A stretch of DNA of 64,000 bases from Planctomycetia bacterium (GCA_030527205.1 JAUNBG010000009.1:1-64000), one strand, 5' to 3'. Shown: positions 29,826-39,664, counted from the first letter of the stretch. A program made the numbers and translations. The notes: generated from the letters alone by a model not told the origin.

Positions 29826-30202
29826 TACAAATCAGATATCTTGGTCTTTTTAACAATATTCCTTAAATAATTGGAATAAAATCATTGAATTGTTTTTCGA
29901 GCAATTCAATAAGTTTATTAAATCCAGAACGAAACATTTCGTTTCATACAGAAATCGCAAAGGACGACAGATTTTGTCCTTTGCGTAATGAACCCATCAA
30001 TCTCGGATTTAAAAACAAAAAGGTTAAGAAGATTCAACTGACTTGAAATTGATATTGTTGTTCAATATGTAAAAACGTTGAATGACAATTGAAAAAAGGC
30101 TTACTAAAATCGGTTTTATAGCGAACGATTGTTCTTGAAATACTTGATTTTTGTCTTATATGAAATGCAGCGTTAAAAATCATAAACGATAATGGATTCA
30201 AA
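29826..30202. other. Spacer with hairpin
   Basis: Contains a strong stem at 29956-29985 (CGCAAAGGACGAC/GTCCTTTGCG) without a good T-run. It could be a terminator, an RNA-processing site or an attenuator between the membrane-protein gene and the ATPase genes. No ORF is supported. Confidence 0.45.
29956..29985 (+). terminator. Hairpin, possible terminator
   Basis: CGCAAAGGAC pairs with GTCCTTTGCG over a ten-base loop. A U-run is missing, so termination efficiency is doubtful. Confidence 0.4.
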
Positions 30203-31657
30203 ATGTCTTCTTTTGATCGAGTTTTTTTAAAAGTTTTTCCCAATGAAAACGAAGCCGTTTCTTCGTTAAACGTTGCGGAATCCATATCAACGGTTGACTC
30301 AAACAAAAAAGAGAACGGAAACTTTGTTCTTGATGAGTCCAAATCAGAGCTGTTCGAATCAATTGATAAAGAAAAACTCAATCAATCGGAATCTGTTTCA
30401 GAAAAATTCAATTCCAAGGAAATCGAGAAACCTCAAACATTATTTTTTGAAGATTATGCGCAAAAAAGATTTCATTCGTTTTTTAACGAATTGAACGATT
30501 CGGAGGCTTTGTCGAATCCAAACGATTCATTTGACGAATCAACAACAAAAAATTCAAAAGAAAACGGTTTTATTCAGAAAATTGAAACGAATTCAACAAA
30601 AGTTTCCTTTCAAAATTCAGCAAAGATATCTTCTGATTATCGGTCAGAAATTCTCAAATTAACCCCGCAACGAGAGACAATTTCGCCACAGGAAAATGAA
30701 ATGTCCGCCGTTATTATTCCGATTCATGATAACGCCTTTATTGCTTCGCAACAGGATTTTGTTTTACCAACCGGAAAATCTAAAAATAATCTTGAAATAA
30801 CGCTGGATAATCAGGACGAAATAGAATCTCAACGAATTAATCAACCTTCAAATGATTATTTTTTAAATAATTCAAATACTAATTTTCAAGGCGATAAATT
30901 TCCTTCTGAAGGCAATGTTTTCTCCCTGGAACAAACAATTTCTTTAAAAGAATTGCAAATAAAACATTTTCCGAGCATTTGCGATGAAATGTTTCAAAAT
31001 GCTTCCGTTCAATTGAGCGCTTTAGGCAATGCCGTTTATGAAGAAATATTGGCGGGTCATAAGATCATCGGTTTTAATGGCCTGAGCAGTCAATCAGGCT
31101 GTTCAATCATTTTGCTTGGGCTCGCTGGCGAAATGTTGTCGAGAGGACTTAGCGTTCTTCTGATTGACGGCAACTTTGAAAACCCGTCCTTAGCTTCGTT
31201 ATTGGATATCAATGTTCAAACAGGTTGGGAACAAGCCGTTCTGAATCATCAATCGCTTGATTCCGATTTAATAAAAATCAAAATTGCCGTCAATTCGGAT
31301 GAAACCGTTTTGTCAACAAGTTGTTTGCCGCGAATTTCTAATCTGGATAATGCCTTTCTTTATCTTCTTCCTTTATCAAAAGGAACCGTTTTGAAAGCGA
31401 TTAAAGCAAGTTATCATCCGGATTTGAATAAAATGATTCATCAGATTTCCGATCAGTTTGACCTTATTCTTTGGGATTCAGGTTGCTCTGACGTTTCGAT
31501 TCAAGAAAAAATATCAGAAATGAAACGTTTTCGAGAAGACGGTTATTATCTGGTTCAGGATATTCGCTTGAATAATCAAAGACATATTCAACAATTGGTT
31601 ACAGAAAGTTCCCGCAGCAATATCCCTTGTTTAGGCATTATAGAAAACTTTGTTTGA
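30203..31657 (+). CDS. CpsD/MinD-like ATPase with degenerate P-loop and disordered N-terminal half
   Basis: Residues 1-240 are Ser/Asn/Glu-rich and look disordered. The C-terminal ~240 resemble the P-loop domain of CpsD/CapB-type tyrosine kinases (BY-kinases) used in polysaccharide export. The usual Walker A Lys is missing: the loop reads GLSSQSGCSI (about 293-302) after KIIGFN. Walker A' is VLLIDGNFENPSL and the Walker B-like strand is LILWDSG. There is no C-terminal Tyr cluster. The fold is therefore recognisable but classical ATP hydrolysis is doubtful. The next gene starts 9 bp downstream, so the two are co-transcribed. In exosortase/PEP-CTERM loci similar ATPase pairs occur, but no polysaccharide genes are in this window. 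Confidence 0.7.
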   Translation: MSSFDRVFLKVFPNENEAVSSLNVAESISTVDSNKKENGNFVLDESKSELFESIDKEKLNQSESVSEKFNSKEIEKPQTLFFEDYAQKRFHSFFNELNDSEALSNPNDSFDESTTKNSKENGFIQKIETNSTKVSFQNSAKISSDYRSEILKLTPQRETISPQENEMSAVIIPIHDNAFIASQQDFVLPTGKSKNNLEITLDNQDEIESQRINQPSNDYFLNNSNTNFQGDKFPSEGNVFSLEQTISLKELQIKHFPSICDEMFQNASVQLSALGNAVYEEILAGHKIIGFNGLSSQSGCSIILLGLAGEMLSRGLSVLLIDGNFENPSLASLLDINVQTGWEQAVLNHQSLDSDLIKIKIAVNSDETVLSTSCLPRISNLDNAFLYLLPLSKGTVLKAIKASYHPDLNKMIHQISDQFDLILWDSGCSDVSIQEKISEMKRFREDGYYLVQDIRLNNQRHIQQLVTESSRSNIPCLGIIENFV

Positions 31658-31666
31658 GAGAAAATC

Positions 31667-32539
31667 ATGTATACAAAATATTGGGAACTCCAAAAAAAAC
31701 CGTTTGAATTAGGTTGCGATCCAGCTTTTTTCTATGCTGGCGAAACTCATCTTGCCGTTTTGCTCAAATTACGCTATACAATTGAAAATCGACGGGGCAG
31801 CGCTCTTTTTTGCGGAACGCATGGGACAGGAAAATCGATGATTGTTTCCATGCTTTCGCGATATGGAACGAATATCTGCGGATTAGGTCCGTTTATTAAT
31901 TTAGGAATGCCTGTTTTTCAAACCGATGATATTTTATTATATCTGGCCGATTCAATGAGTCGACTTAATCCAGAAATAAAGGGAAACGATCCGGGATTTG
32001 CAGAAATATCGGAAATGCCTTGGGGAACCCTGAATTCGTCTGGATTATATCGCGCTTATTCCATAATCGAACAATTTTTAATAGAAAATTCAGAAAATCA
32101 AAAGCATACTGTTTTATGCGTCGATGATTTTCATCAATTAAACGATCCCAATATTTTAACTTTATTTAAATCTTTAATGGAGTTGCAATATCGTTGTCGT
32201 CCAATTCTGTCGTTAATATTAATGACGACGTCCGCGTCAAGGCTTTCTCCGTTGAGCGATCAATTTGTTGATTATTTTATCGAGACAAAAGCGGAAATTC
32301 CCTCTTTAGATTTTTCAGAAACCGAAAAATATATTCGACATCGACTCGAGATTGCAGAAGCGACTCGCGAGATTTTTTCGCCTGATTCGATTCCCTTGAT
32401 TTATGAAATAAGCAATGGAATTCCGCGAAAAATTAATCGAATTTGCGATCTTGCTTTGTTAATTGGTTATGCTGAAAAAATGCCGCAAATTACGGAAGAT
32501 GTTATCGAATCTCTCAACCGCGAATTGGTTGCTTCTTGA
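31667..32539 (+). CDS. ExeA/GspA-like AAA ATPase
   Basis: The 290-residue protein starts with the family signature YTKYWELQKKPFELGCDPAFFY. It has Walker A GTHGTGKS (about residue 48), Walker B VLCVDDFH and the C-terminal lid with GIPRKINRICDLAL. ExeA-type ATPases help place type II secretin or polysaccharide machinery across peptidoglycan, and a close group accompanies exosortase loci. Here there is no peptidoglycan-binding domain. GAGAGAAA precedes the ATG, and the gap to the CpsD-like gene is 9 bp. Together they probably form a cytoplasmic ATPase pair acting on a membrane complex; the partner may be the Asn-rich membrane protein upstream. Confidence 0.85.
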   Translation: MYTKYWELQKKPFELGCDPAFFYAGETHLAVLLKLRYTIENRRGSALFCGTHGTGKSMIVSMLSRYGTNICGLGPFINLGMPVFQTDDILLYLADSMSRLNPEIKGNDPGFAEISEMPWGTLNSSGLYRAYSIIEQFLIENSENQKHTVLCVDDFHQLNDPNILTLFKSLMELQYRCRPILSLILMTTSASRLSPLSDQFVDYFIETKAEIPSLDFSETEKYIRHRLEIAEATREIFSPDSIPLIYEISNGIPRKINRICDLALLIGYAEKMPQITEDVIESLNRELVAS

Positions 32540-32672
32540 TTGGTTTATTGAATAATCTTGCCGCATAAACAATTTTTAATGCAAAAATTCAATTAAAAAA
32601 CATTATATTGAATCGCTCAATTTTGAATTCTTCGATTCGTCAATCTCGAACTGATTACGGAAGGCAAAAATC

Positions 32673-32711
32673 TCTCGCCCGCTCATTTTGAGTTCGATAT
32701 AACGGGCGAGA
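32673..32711. terminator. Bidirectional hairpin between convergent genes
   Basis: TCTCGCCCG pairs with CGGGCGAGA. It lies between the plus-strand ATPase gene and the minus-strand hydrolase gene and could serve both. T-runs are weak. Confidence 0.55.
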
Positions 32712-32769
32712 GGGATTCAAAATTGATCTCAAAACGAAACGTTTTCAATGACTGTTCATCGAAATATTG

Positions 32770-35103
32770 TTATTGAATTTCCAGACAATAAATATATTGG
32801 AAACGATCATTGGGGGCGACGTCTCCATTAATGCTGAAATCGGACCAATCGCCATTCATTTGAATATTATCTGCCCATTTGAAATAAAAAGTTAACGAAT
32901 TCTGTGAGGTCGACTTTTCTTTTTTTTCTGAAAAAACGTTTTTCGATTGAAAAATGGTTCTTGGAATGGTTAATTCCATTTGATTTTCCGTCAAACCAAA
33001 AGGCGTCTTAATAAAATGACAATGATAATATTGACCAAATAACGAAAGCTCGGTTGAATTCGATTGAAGATCAGTATCATTTTGCGACGCTTGATTTTGC
33101 GGGCAAAAATCATAATAGACGGTTAATTCGTTCTGTTTATCGTTTTCTTCATGACGAACAATGATATCGTATCCCATCGGACCGCTGTTTGATTGCAAAT
33201 CGGAGTCAATAAGAAGAAGCATCCAATTGGGATCGTTGGGATCGGAAATCGAATCTTGCGTTTTCACATAAAATGAAACATTCTTTTCGTCTGCGGAAGC
33301 TTTGGCTGATATGAAGTCATTTCGACCCGTTTCATTAATATATTGAGTATTGCTTCCCCAACCCCGGCAGTTTCGATGAACCGGATCGCCAATGGTATCG
33401 CGATATTCCGGTTCAATATTGATCCAATCAGAAAAATTGCCGTCAATTATGATTTTTCCTGTCTGAACTTTTTCTGGCGGACGAACTCCCTTAAATTGTC
33501 GAATATTGGCAATCAATTGATAATAATAGTTGTCGGAATGGCCGCCGATCATTGGTTCAATATCGCGACTGTATTCCTGGTTACATTGATCGACAAACGA
33601 AACTGCGGTTGCGCCATTAAAGGGCGCGTTTTTGTCAAAACGTCCTGCGATCCATTCATTCCAACCCGTTACAAAAATGATTTCCGGATCGATTTGAAGA
33701 GCATGATCCCATTGTTCTTGAAAATTGCGGCCTGTCATATCCTGATCTTCTGGAGCTGGCTCAGAACCGTTATGAAAACTTCGACCATGAGATCGAGGAT
33801 GACTCAAAACGCCGAGTTTGCCATCGACGGCATTTTGGGCAACGCCAACGCAAAGTTCTTCAAGTTCATTTTGGTCATTATAATATTGATGTTGCGGATA
33901 AACTTCCAGCCAACCCCATTGATTGGCTTTGGTTGGTCCGCTAAAATAATCGGGCTGAGGGGCTCGAAAAGTAAAAAAATCTTTGATTTCGGCAAAAGAA
34001 TCTTGAGCTGGAAAGATTTGCAAGACAAAATTCTGATCGATTATCTTGCCATTTTCGAACGCTTCTTTCCAAATAATGTTCTCATTTTGTTGAAGTTGTT
34101 GAGAATCTTTGGCAAGGGAATATAAACCAACTTTTCCCTGCGGATTGAAAAATTCGATAAAATAAGTTCCTGCCGGAATCGTCTTTTTCAAGGGAAAAAC
34201 AAACGTTTGATTATCTCGAATTTGAGTCGCTTCAATTTGATCAAGAATTTCTCCTTGAGCTGATTCTTTTCGAAGGCGAATCGTTAAGGACGAATTGGTT
34301 TCTGTCCATGTCGGAAGAACAAATTGAATCTTTGTTATTTCGCAACGAGTTTCAAAACTTTGAGCCAACGATTGATTAGAAGTCAATAAAACAGGAACGG
34401 CTCCTTTCGTTGAAACGGAGAGAGACGAGTCAGACAACAGATCGGGATCGGCGAGAATCAGCGGTTTTCCTTTCCAATAGAACCAAACATCGGAATAATA
34501 ATTTTTGCTGTAAACGTCATTCCAAAGTTCTTTGACAACTTTGGTCGGCGCCCAGAAAGGACAAAGAAATGCGACTTTAGGAACTCGATTTCCCTGCTTT
34601 TGCATTTCCGAAAAAACCTTAAAAAGCGGTTGATATGATTCTGGATAAGTCAATTGATTTGTGACGTCGAAACAAATAACATCGACTCCGGCGTCGGCCA
34701 GCATTTGCGCATGTTTTCGCAAAACAGCTTCATCTTCGCCAACATAATAATTGAAAATGGATTCCCCCCAATGATGCGGCGCATACATTTTTCCCCAAAG
34801 CGGATGATTGGGATCATTCATTGCGTTGGGGTCTTGAGCTTGTATTTTCGATATATTATAGGGACCCGCCTCGCCGTGACGCCCCAGCCAAAGAAAATAA
34901 AACATCGCAATATATTTATCATTTCGAACATCGCCAACAGTTGAATGATCGGGCAGGGTTCGTCCCAACTGATCCGTTGCTGTCCATAAATCGCTCTTGA
35001 CATCAATTTCTTGAGCCTGGCCGAAAATCCCGATCAAGAGAAAAACGATTCCTGTGAACGAATAAACAAGCAACGCGGCTTGAGGTTTTGTATTTGAGAA
35101 CAT
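32770..35103 (-). CDS. Secreted GH99/GH71-like glycoside hydrolase with CBM9-like C-terminal domain
   Basis: I set the start at the ATG at 35103 since GGAG lies 8 bases upstream and a signal segment follows (AALLVYSFTGIVFLLIGIFG). The mature N-terminal part has the (beta/alpha)8-like features of GH71/GH99-type endo-glycosidases: YIAMFYFLWLGRHGEAG, DAGVDVICFDVTN and the typical FVTGWNEWIAGRF strand. Around residue 590 a CBM9/DOMON-like domain begins (IIIDGNFSDWINI), common in exported carbohydrate enzymes. At 777 residues it is larger than single-domain members. Substrate unknown; alpha-mannan or similar glycans would fit the family. A longer frame to 35208 lacks a ribosome binding site and signal peptide. 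Confidence 0.7.
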   Translation of the reverse strand: MFSNTKPQAALLVYSFTGIVFLLIGIFGQAQEIDVKSDLWTATDQLGRTLPDHSTVGDVRNDKYIAMFYFLWLGRHGEAGPYNISKIQAQDPNAMNDPNHPLWGKMYAPHHWGESIFNYYVGEDEAVLRKHAQMLADAGVDVICFDVTNQLTYPESYQPLFKVFSEMQKQGNRVPKVAFLCPFWAPTKVVKELWNDVYSKNYYSDVWFYWKGKPLILADPDLLSDSSLSVSTKGAVPVLLTSNQSLAQSFETRCEITKIQFVLPTWTETNSSLTIRLRKESAQGEILDQIEATQIRDNQTFVFPLKKTIPAGTYFIEFFNPQGKVGLYSLAKDSQQLQQNENIIWKEAFENGKIIDQNFVLQIFPAQDSFAEIKDFFTFRAPQPDYFSGPTKANQWGWLEVYPQHQYYNDQNELEELCVGVAQNAVDGKLGVLSHPRSHGRSFHNGSEPAPEDQDMTGRNFQEQWDHALQIDPEIIFVTGWNEWIAGRFDKNAPFNGATAVSFVDQCNQEYSRDIEPMIGGHSDNYYYQLIANIRQFKGVRPPEKVQTGKIIIDGNFSDWINIEPEYRDTIGDPVHRNCRGWGSNTQYINETGRNDFISAKASADEKNVSFYVKTQDSISDPNDPNWMLLLIDSDLQSNSGPMGYDIIVRHEENDKQNELTVYYDFCPQNQASQNDTDLQSNSTELSLFGQYYHCHFIKTPFGLTENQMELTIPRTIFQSKNVFSEKKEKSTSQNSLTFYFKWADNIQMNGDWSDFSINGDVAPNDRFQYIYCLEIQ

Positions 35104-35273
35104 TTTTGACTCCATTTTTATATTAATGAATTGATTTCTAACGAAGCCCGAAAAGGCATTCGACTTCGTCTTTTGGAACCCGTTCTTTCTTGACGGACTT
35201 CTGTTCAACGATTTTTGATTTTTACTGAATTGAAGAAAAACGGGAAAAATCGAAAAACGACTCTTGGAATTCT

Positions 35274-36950
35274 CTATATTTTTCGATATTTTGCCCGTCG
35301 ATGTTCGCCATGATGAGGATCTTCAATTTTGAGTCGCTCTTCATATTCTGAAAAGTTTCCTTCAAACCAACGAACTTGTCCGTTTCCTTCGAAAAGCAGC
35401 AAATGAGTACAAATGCGATCAAGGAAAAAACGATCATGACTGATAACAAGAGCGCAACCGGGAAATTCGATCAAGGCTTGCTCAAGAACCCTCATTGTTC
35501 CGACATCCAAATCGTTGGTTGGTTCGTCAAGCAATAAGAGATTTCCGCCTCGTTTGAGAAGTTTGGCTAAATGAACTCGATTTCGTTCGCCGCCAGAACA
35601 GACGCCGACCAAACGCTGTTGTTGAGTTCCTCGAAAATTAAAACGGGAGACATAAGCCCGACTGTTCATCTCGATTGACCCAAGTTCAATGCGATCTTTG
35701 CCGCCGGTTATCTCTTGAAAAACGGTATTGTCATTATTCAGGGCGTCCCGATGTTGATCGACATAAGCCAATTGAACTGTTGAGCCCAAATCAATGGTTC
35801 CTGAATCAGGTTGTTCTTCGCCAACAATCATTTTTAAAAGAGTTGTTTTTCCGGTTCCATTTGGACCAATTATGCCGACAATGGCGCCTCGCGGAATGTC
35901 AAACGAGGCCGAATCAATCAGTTTTACTCTTGTTCCCCCGATCTCATAACTTTTACAGAGATCACGAACCGCTAAAACTTTTTCTCCGAGTCGAGGGCCA
36001 GGAGCAATTTGAATTATGGCATCGCTTTTATCGTCAAGCTTTTGTTCTGCGGCCATTTTTTCATAGGCGTTAAGGCGAGCCTGATTTTTTTGCAGACGTC
36101 CCTGATGAGCCATTTGAATCCAGTCGAGTTCTCGTTTGAGCGTCTTTTGACGTTGAGATTCCTGTTTTTCAGAGATTCGCAAAAGTTCTGCCTTTTGTGC
36201 CAGCCAGGAAGAATAATTCCCTTCAAAGGGAAGACCCCGCGTATTGTCGATTTCAAGTATCCATTTCGTTATATGATCGAGAAAATAACGGTCATGCGTA
36301 ACGATTATAACGGTTCCTGAATAATCCCGAAGCGTTCCTTCAAGCCAATGAATGGTTTCGGCATCCAAATGATTCGTTGGTTCATCCAAAAGAAGAAGAT
36401 CAGGTTTTTCGAGCAAAGCCATACAAAGCGCAACTCGACGCCGTTCCCCTCCTGAAAGTCGACGGACAATTGCGTCGTCGGGCGGAAGAACCAAAGCGTC
36501 CGCCGCAAGATCAATGCGTCGATCCAATTCCCAACCGTCCAAATGATCGATTTCTTCCTGAAGACGTCCCAGTTCATCCATTAATTTATCAAAGTTATCC
36601 GCTTGATCCGGGTCGCCCATCAACATCGAAATCTCATTAAAACGATTAATTTTAGCTTGAATCGGCGCCAATGTCGTCATCAAATTTTCCCGAACCGTTG
36701 CGTCAAGATTCAATTCGGGTTCCTGGGCTACATAGCGAACTTTCATTCCTTTGACCATGCTCACTTCGCCGTCAATATCTTTATCAATTTGCGCCATTAT
36801 CTTAAGCAAGGTCGTTTTTCCGCTTCCGTTTTCTCCGACAATTCCGATTTTGGCGCCATAATAAAAGGAAAGGCTTATGTTTTGGAGAATAACTTTCCCG
36901 CCAAATCGCTTTGTGACGCGATTCATCTCAAATATAAAATGAGGAGGCAT
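35274..36950 (-). CDS. ettA: Energy-dependent translational throttle ABC-F protein EttA
   Basis: A 558-residue ABC-F ATPase with two nucleotide-binding domains: Walker A GENGSGKTT and GPNGTGKTT, signatures LSGGERRRVALCMALL and CSGGERNRVHLAKLL, and LLLLDEPTNHLD / LLLLDEPTNDLD. The linker between them (KTLKRELDWIQMAHQGRLQKN region) and the arm LGRLQEEIDHLDGWEL match EttA, which binds the ribosomal E site and senses the ADP/ATP ratio to gate entry into elongation. The length equals E. coli EttA closely, and there is no C-terminal resistance-type extension. Repeat element copy 5 begins 43 bp upstream of the start codon. Start ATG at 36950 without a strong Shine-Dalgarno site. Confidence 0.95.
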   Translation of the reverse strand: MPPHFIFEMNRVTKRFGGKVILQNISLSFYYGAKIGIVGENGSGKTTLLKIMAQIDKDIDGEVSMVKGMKVRYVAQEPELNLDATVRENLMTTLAPIQAKINRFNEISMLMGDPDQADNFDKLMDELGRLQEEIDHLDGWELDRRIDLAADALVLPPDDAIVRRLSGGERRRVALCMALLEKPDLLLLDEPTNHLDAETIHWLEGTLRDYSGTVIIVTHDRYFLDHITKWILEIDNTRGLPFEGNYSSWLAQKAELLRISEKQESQRQKTLKRELDWIQMAHQGRLQKNQARLNAYEKMAAEQKLDDKSDAIIQIAPGPRLGEKVLAVRDLCKSYEIGGTRVKLIDSASFDIPRGAIVGIIGPNGTGKTTLLKMIVGEEQPDSGTIDLGSTVQLAYVDQHRDALNNDNTVFQEITGGKDRIELGSIEMNSRAYVSRFNFRGTQQQRLVGVCSGGERNRVHLAKLLKRGGNLLLLDEPTNDLDVGTMRVLEQALIEFPGCALVISHDRFFLDRICTHLLLFEGNGQVRWFEGNFSEYEERLKIEDPHHGEHRRAKYRKI

Positions 36951-36992
36951 TTTTCTGAATCCTATAATATAAACTGAATAAAAAACAAAAAT

Positions 36993-37102
36993 GAAGTTCT
37001 AAAAATCCCTTTGAAATGCAAACGTCTCGTCCGCAAAAACTGGTTTTAACAACTTTCTCTGAAAATGCATTTGTTGAAAAATCTGGTTTTTTAGAATTTC
37101 CT
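36993..37102 (-). repeat. Dispersed inverted-repeat element, copy 5
   Basis: End GAAGTTCTAAAAATCC, end GGTTTTTTAGAATTTC, interior ACGTCTCGTCCGCAAAAACT and TTGTTGAAAAA. It is in the opposite orientation to copies 1-3. Confidence 0.8.
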
Positions 37103-37454
37103 TAGACAAACTTTTTTTCTTATAATAACTGACCGCGTCAACTTGGCTCAAATTTTTTGAGCTTATTCTCTGATTCTTGAAAAATCATTTTTCGGCTGCA
37201 AAAAGAGTCAAAAAACAAGTCGAACATCATTGTTCAGTATATCATTAAATTTTATTTTTGTCATGAGCTTATAATTTTATTGATTTTTTATTTTTTTGAG
37301 TTAAAATGGAGAATTAGTGAATAAAAGAGTGGATTTTATTCGCTTTTCATGTTATGATAGTATTAAATCAGCGATTCAATAATAATGAGACTTTATAAAA
37401 TGAGCATAAAAGCTAAATAAATTTGGCTTTTTTTATTTTCAATCCATTATTTTC

Positions 37455-37483
37455 TTGACATGGTTCTATAAAATGATTAGAAT
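37455..37483 (+). promoter_or_regulatory. Sigma-70-type promoter of the DUF1559 gene
   Basis: A consensus TTGACA (37455-37460), 17-bp spacer and TAGAAT (37478-37483). It predicts a leader of about 160 nt, which holds a hairpin near 37586-37624 (GGGAAA.../...TTTCCC). Confidence 0.7.
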
Positions 37484-37651
37484 AAATGTTGAAGTGTTAT
37501 CAATATGATACTCATCATAAGAAAAAAGCTCAAAAACTAAACGCACTTATTGTATTATCGTAAAGTGTATTTAAAATGTCTATGGGAAATCAACAACTTT
37601 GTTGCCATGTTGTATGTTTCCCGTAAAAAGCCAGCATAAGGAATACAGCAA

Positions 37652-38815
37652 ATGAGAAAAATGAATTTTTATCAAAAGGGAAAAAACGGATTTACCCTGG
37701 TTGAACTTTTGGTCGTTATCGCAATCATTGGAATTTTGATTGGACTTCTATTACCTGCCGTTCAAGCCGCTCGTGAAGCGGCGCGTCGAATGAGTTGCAC
37801 AAATAACTTAAAACAATTGGCTTTAGCCGCCCACAATCATCATGATACTTATGGTACTTTTCCGGCTGGTTATTGTCCTCAGAATTGGGCGATTGATAAA
37901 TTCGGCGATAATTTGCTCGTTAATTGGGCTGCCGATGGAAGCGGTTCCGATTATTATCAACGCGAACTGATTTCCTATCTCGTACCCCTTCTTCCGTTCA
38001 TTGAACAGGCTCCCCTTTATGATTCAATCAAATCAATGCATGAATCTGGCGCTTATGTTCCGCCTACGGTCGATTATAAAACTTATTCGCCCAGCGCTGG
38101 CGGCGCTCTTGAGCCTTCCCCGTTTACTTATGAAATTAGTAATGTTTTGTGTCCTTCTGATTCTTCTGGCGTTTCTGATGATTTTGGCGCTATTTCCTAT
38201 CGCGCATGTCACGGAGACGTTTTGGACCGACGCGTCATCGTTGCCAATAATTCAATGGTTACAAATTATGTTTCGGATCGAGGCGTCTTTTCTCGAGGAG
38301 ATAAAACTTCCTGTTCCATGGGCGGGATAAGCGATGGAACAAGCAATACAATCTTCTTCTCCGAAGCTTGTCTTGGAAGCGGTATCAGTCGCGCTGAAAA
38401 AGGCGGAATTATTTTAAACGCTTTTACGACTTCCGATTCCCCTGCTGTTTGTTTTAATTACAAAGGCGATGATACGTTGACAATGGATACTTCCTCGTCG
38501 GGTATGTTTTGGGGACAAGGACATTTCACTTATACAATGTTCTTCACAATTCTTCCTCCGAATTCGCCCTCTTGTGCCCAAGGCGATAATGCCGAACAGA
38601 ATCCTTTGATTTCCGCGAGCAGTAATCACAGCGGCGGAGCCAATGGCGCTTTGGCTGACGGTTCCGTTCGATTTTTCTCCGATACGATTAATGCGGGAAG
38701 CGCTGGCGATCTTTCGATTCCTCGACCGGCAGCTACTCTTGCAGGACAGTCTATTTATGGCGTTTGGGGAGCTTTGGGATCCCGAAACGGCGGCGAGTCT
38801 TCCAGCGGTTTATAA
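37652..38815 (+). CDS. DUF1559 prepilin-like protein
   Basis: The 387-residue protein starts with a type IV prepilin leader and methylation motif ([20 protein letters not shown]) and the family segment [17 protein letters not shown]. It ends with the H-x9-DG motif, here [18 protein letters not shown]1559 proteins are hugely expanded in Planctomycetota and are probably processed by a prepilin peptidase and assembled as pseudopilins or displayed at the cell surface; their exact role is unknown. The gene is alone, with a consensus promoter and a structured leader. AAGGAA precedes the ATG. It is the best lineage marker in the window. Confidence 0.95.
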   Translation: MRKMNFYQKGKNGFTLVELLVVIAIIGILIGLLLPAVQAAREAARRMSCTNNLKQLALAAHNHHDTYGTFPAGYCPQNWAIDKFGDNLLVNWAADGSGSDYYQRELISYLVPLLPFIEQAPLYDSIKSMHESGAYVPPTVDYKTYSPSAGGALEPSPFTYEISNVLCPSDSSGVSDDFGAISYRACHGDVLDRRVIVANNSMVTNYVSDRGVFSRGDKTSCSMGGISDGTSNTIFFSEACLGSGISRAEKGGIILNAFTTSDSPAVCFNYKGDDTLTMDTSSSGMFWGQGHFTYTMFFTILPPNSPSCAQGDNAEQNPLISASSNHSGGANGALADGSVRFFSDTINAGSAGDLSIPRPAATLAGQSIYGVWGALGSRNGGESSSGL

Positions 38816-39214
38816 TTATCCTGTCAATTTTTATGAAAATGTGACGTCAATCAGATGAATTGACGTCCTGTCAACTTCCAGTTATTATCTCAATTGGTCC
38901 ATTCAATTCGAGATAATCTCTGTTTGGAAGAAACGGAAAATTTATAATCTCTTTGTATTCTGTGCCAATAATATTGTTTTTGTTGCAATATTGGGCGGCA
39001 TTCGTTGTTCTTCTCAATATTTTCTGTTTTTTGAGGGGGATCATATTTCTCTCTTTTAATTCTGCTGGAGACTTGATTTGATAAAAGTTTTTTGGCCTTG
39101 TTTTTCTTTTCTAAAGTTTTATCATATTAAGCAATTATTTTCTTCCCTTGAAATCGGGGGCATTTCTTTTGAATTTGTCTCTCTCGACAATTTTGGGTTG
39201 ACGGACTTTATTAA
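38816..39214. other. Intergenic with possible terminator
   Basis: A hairpin at 38843-38867 (GACGTCAAT/ATTGACGTC) lies just after the DUF1559 gene but without a T-run. The rest shows nothing I can support. Confidence 0.45.
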
Positions 39215-39664
39215 ATGAATACGAAAATGCCAAAAAACAATATTATTTCTAAAATTCCCATTTATCAAGAAACAATACAAGTTCAGTCATCAGATATCGA
39301 CGAATTTGGTCATGTCAACAATGTTTGTTATGTTCATTGGATGCAGGAAATCGCGACGAATCATTCGGCTGCGGTTGGTTGGACTGTTCAGCGTTACACA
39401 GAATTGGGCATTATGTGGGTTGCGCGACGCCATACAGTCGATTATTTGCATCCAGCATTTTTGAACGACGAAATTCTTGCGGAAACCTGGGTTACCGAAA
39501 TGAAAAATGTCAGCAGTATTCGAGCCTATCGTTTCACGCGAAAGTCCGATCAAGTCGTTTTGGCAACGGCAGAAACCCGTTGGGGGTTCGTCTCGACCAA
39601 ATCGGGAAAGTTAATGAAAATTCTTCCCGAAATTCAATATATTTTTTCGGAAAATAACGATTAG
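39215..39664 (+). CDS. Hotdog-fold acyl-CoA thioesterase (YbgC/4-HBT type)
   Basis: A 149-residue hotdog protein. The catalytic region SSDIDEFGHVNNVCYVHWMQE carries the Asp and the GHVNN helix start typical of YbgC/4-hydroxybenzoyl-CoA thioesterase proteins. Downstream strands VDYLHPAFLNDEILAETW and TAETRWGFVS complete the fold. The likely reaction is hydrolysis of an acyl-CoA or acyl-ACP thioester in the cytoplasm. No tol-pal genes, which often accompany ybgC, are nearby. The first ~15 residues precede the usual family start. No Shine-Dalgarno sequence is visible. Confidence 0.9.
   Translation: MNTKMPKNNIISKIPIYQETIQVQSSDIDEFGHVNNVCYVHWMQEIATNHSAAVGWTVQRYTELGIMWVARRHTVDYLHPAFLNDEILAETWVTEMKNVSSIRAYRFTRKSDQVVLATAETRWGFVSTKSGKLMKILPEIQYIFSENND

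Larger units (their letters stand above)
36951..37651. other. Divergent region with repeat copy 5 and a strong promoter
   Basis: Contains element copy 5 (36993-37102), an AT-rich middle with a small palindrome near 37410-37431 (AAAGCTAAAT/ATTTGGCTTT followed by T-run), and the promoter and leader of the DUF1559 gene. No supported ORF. Confidence 0.55.
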
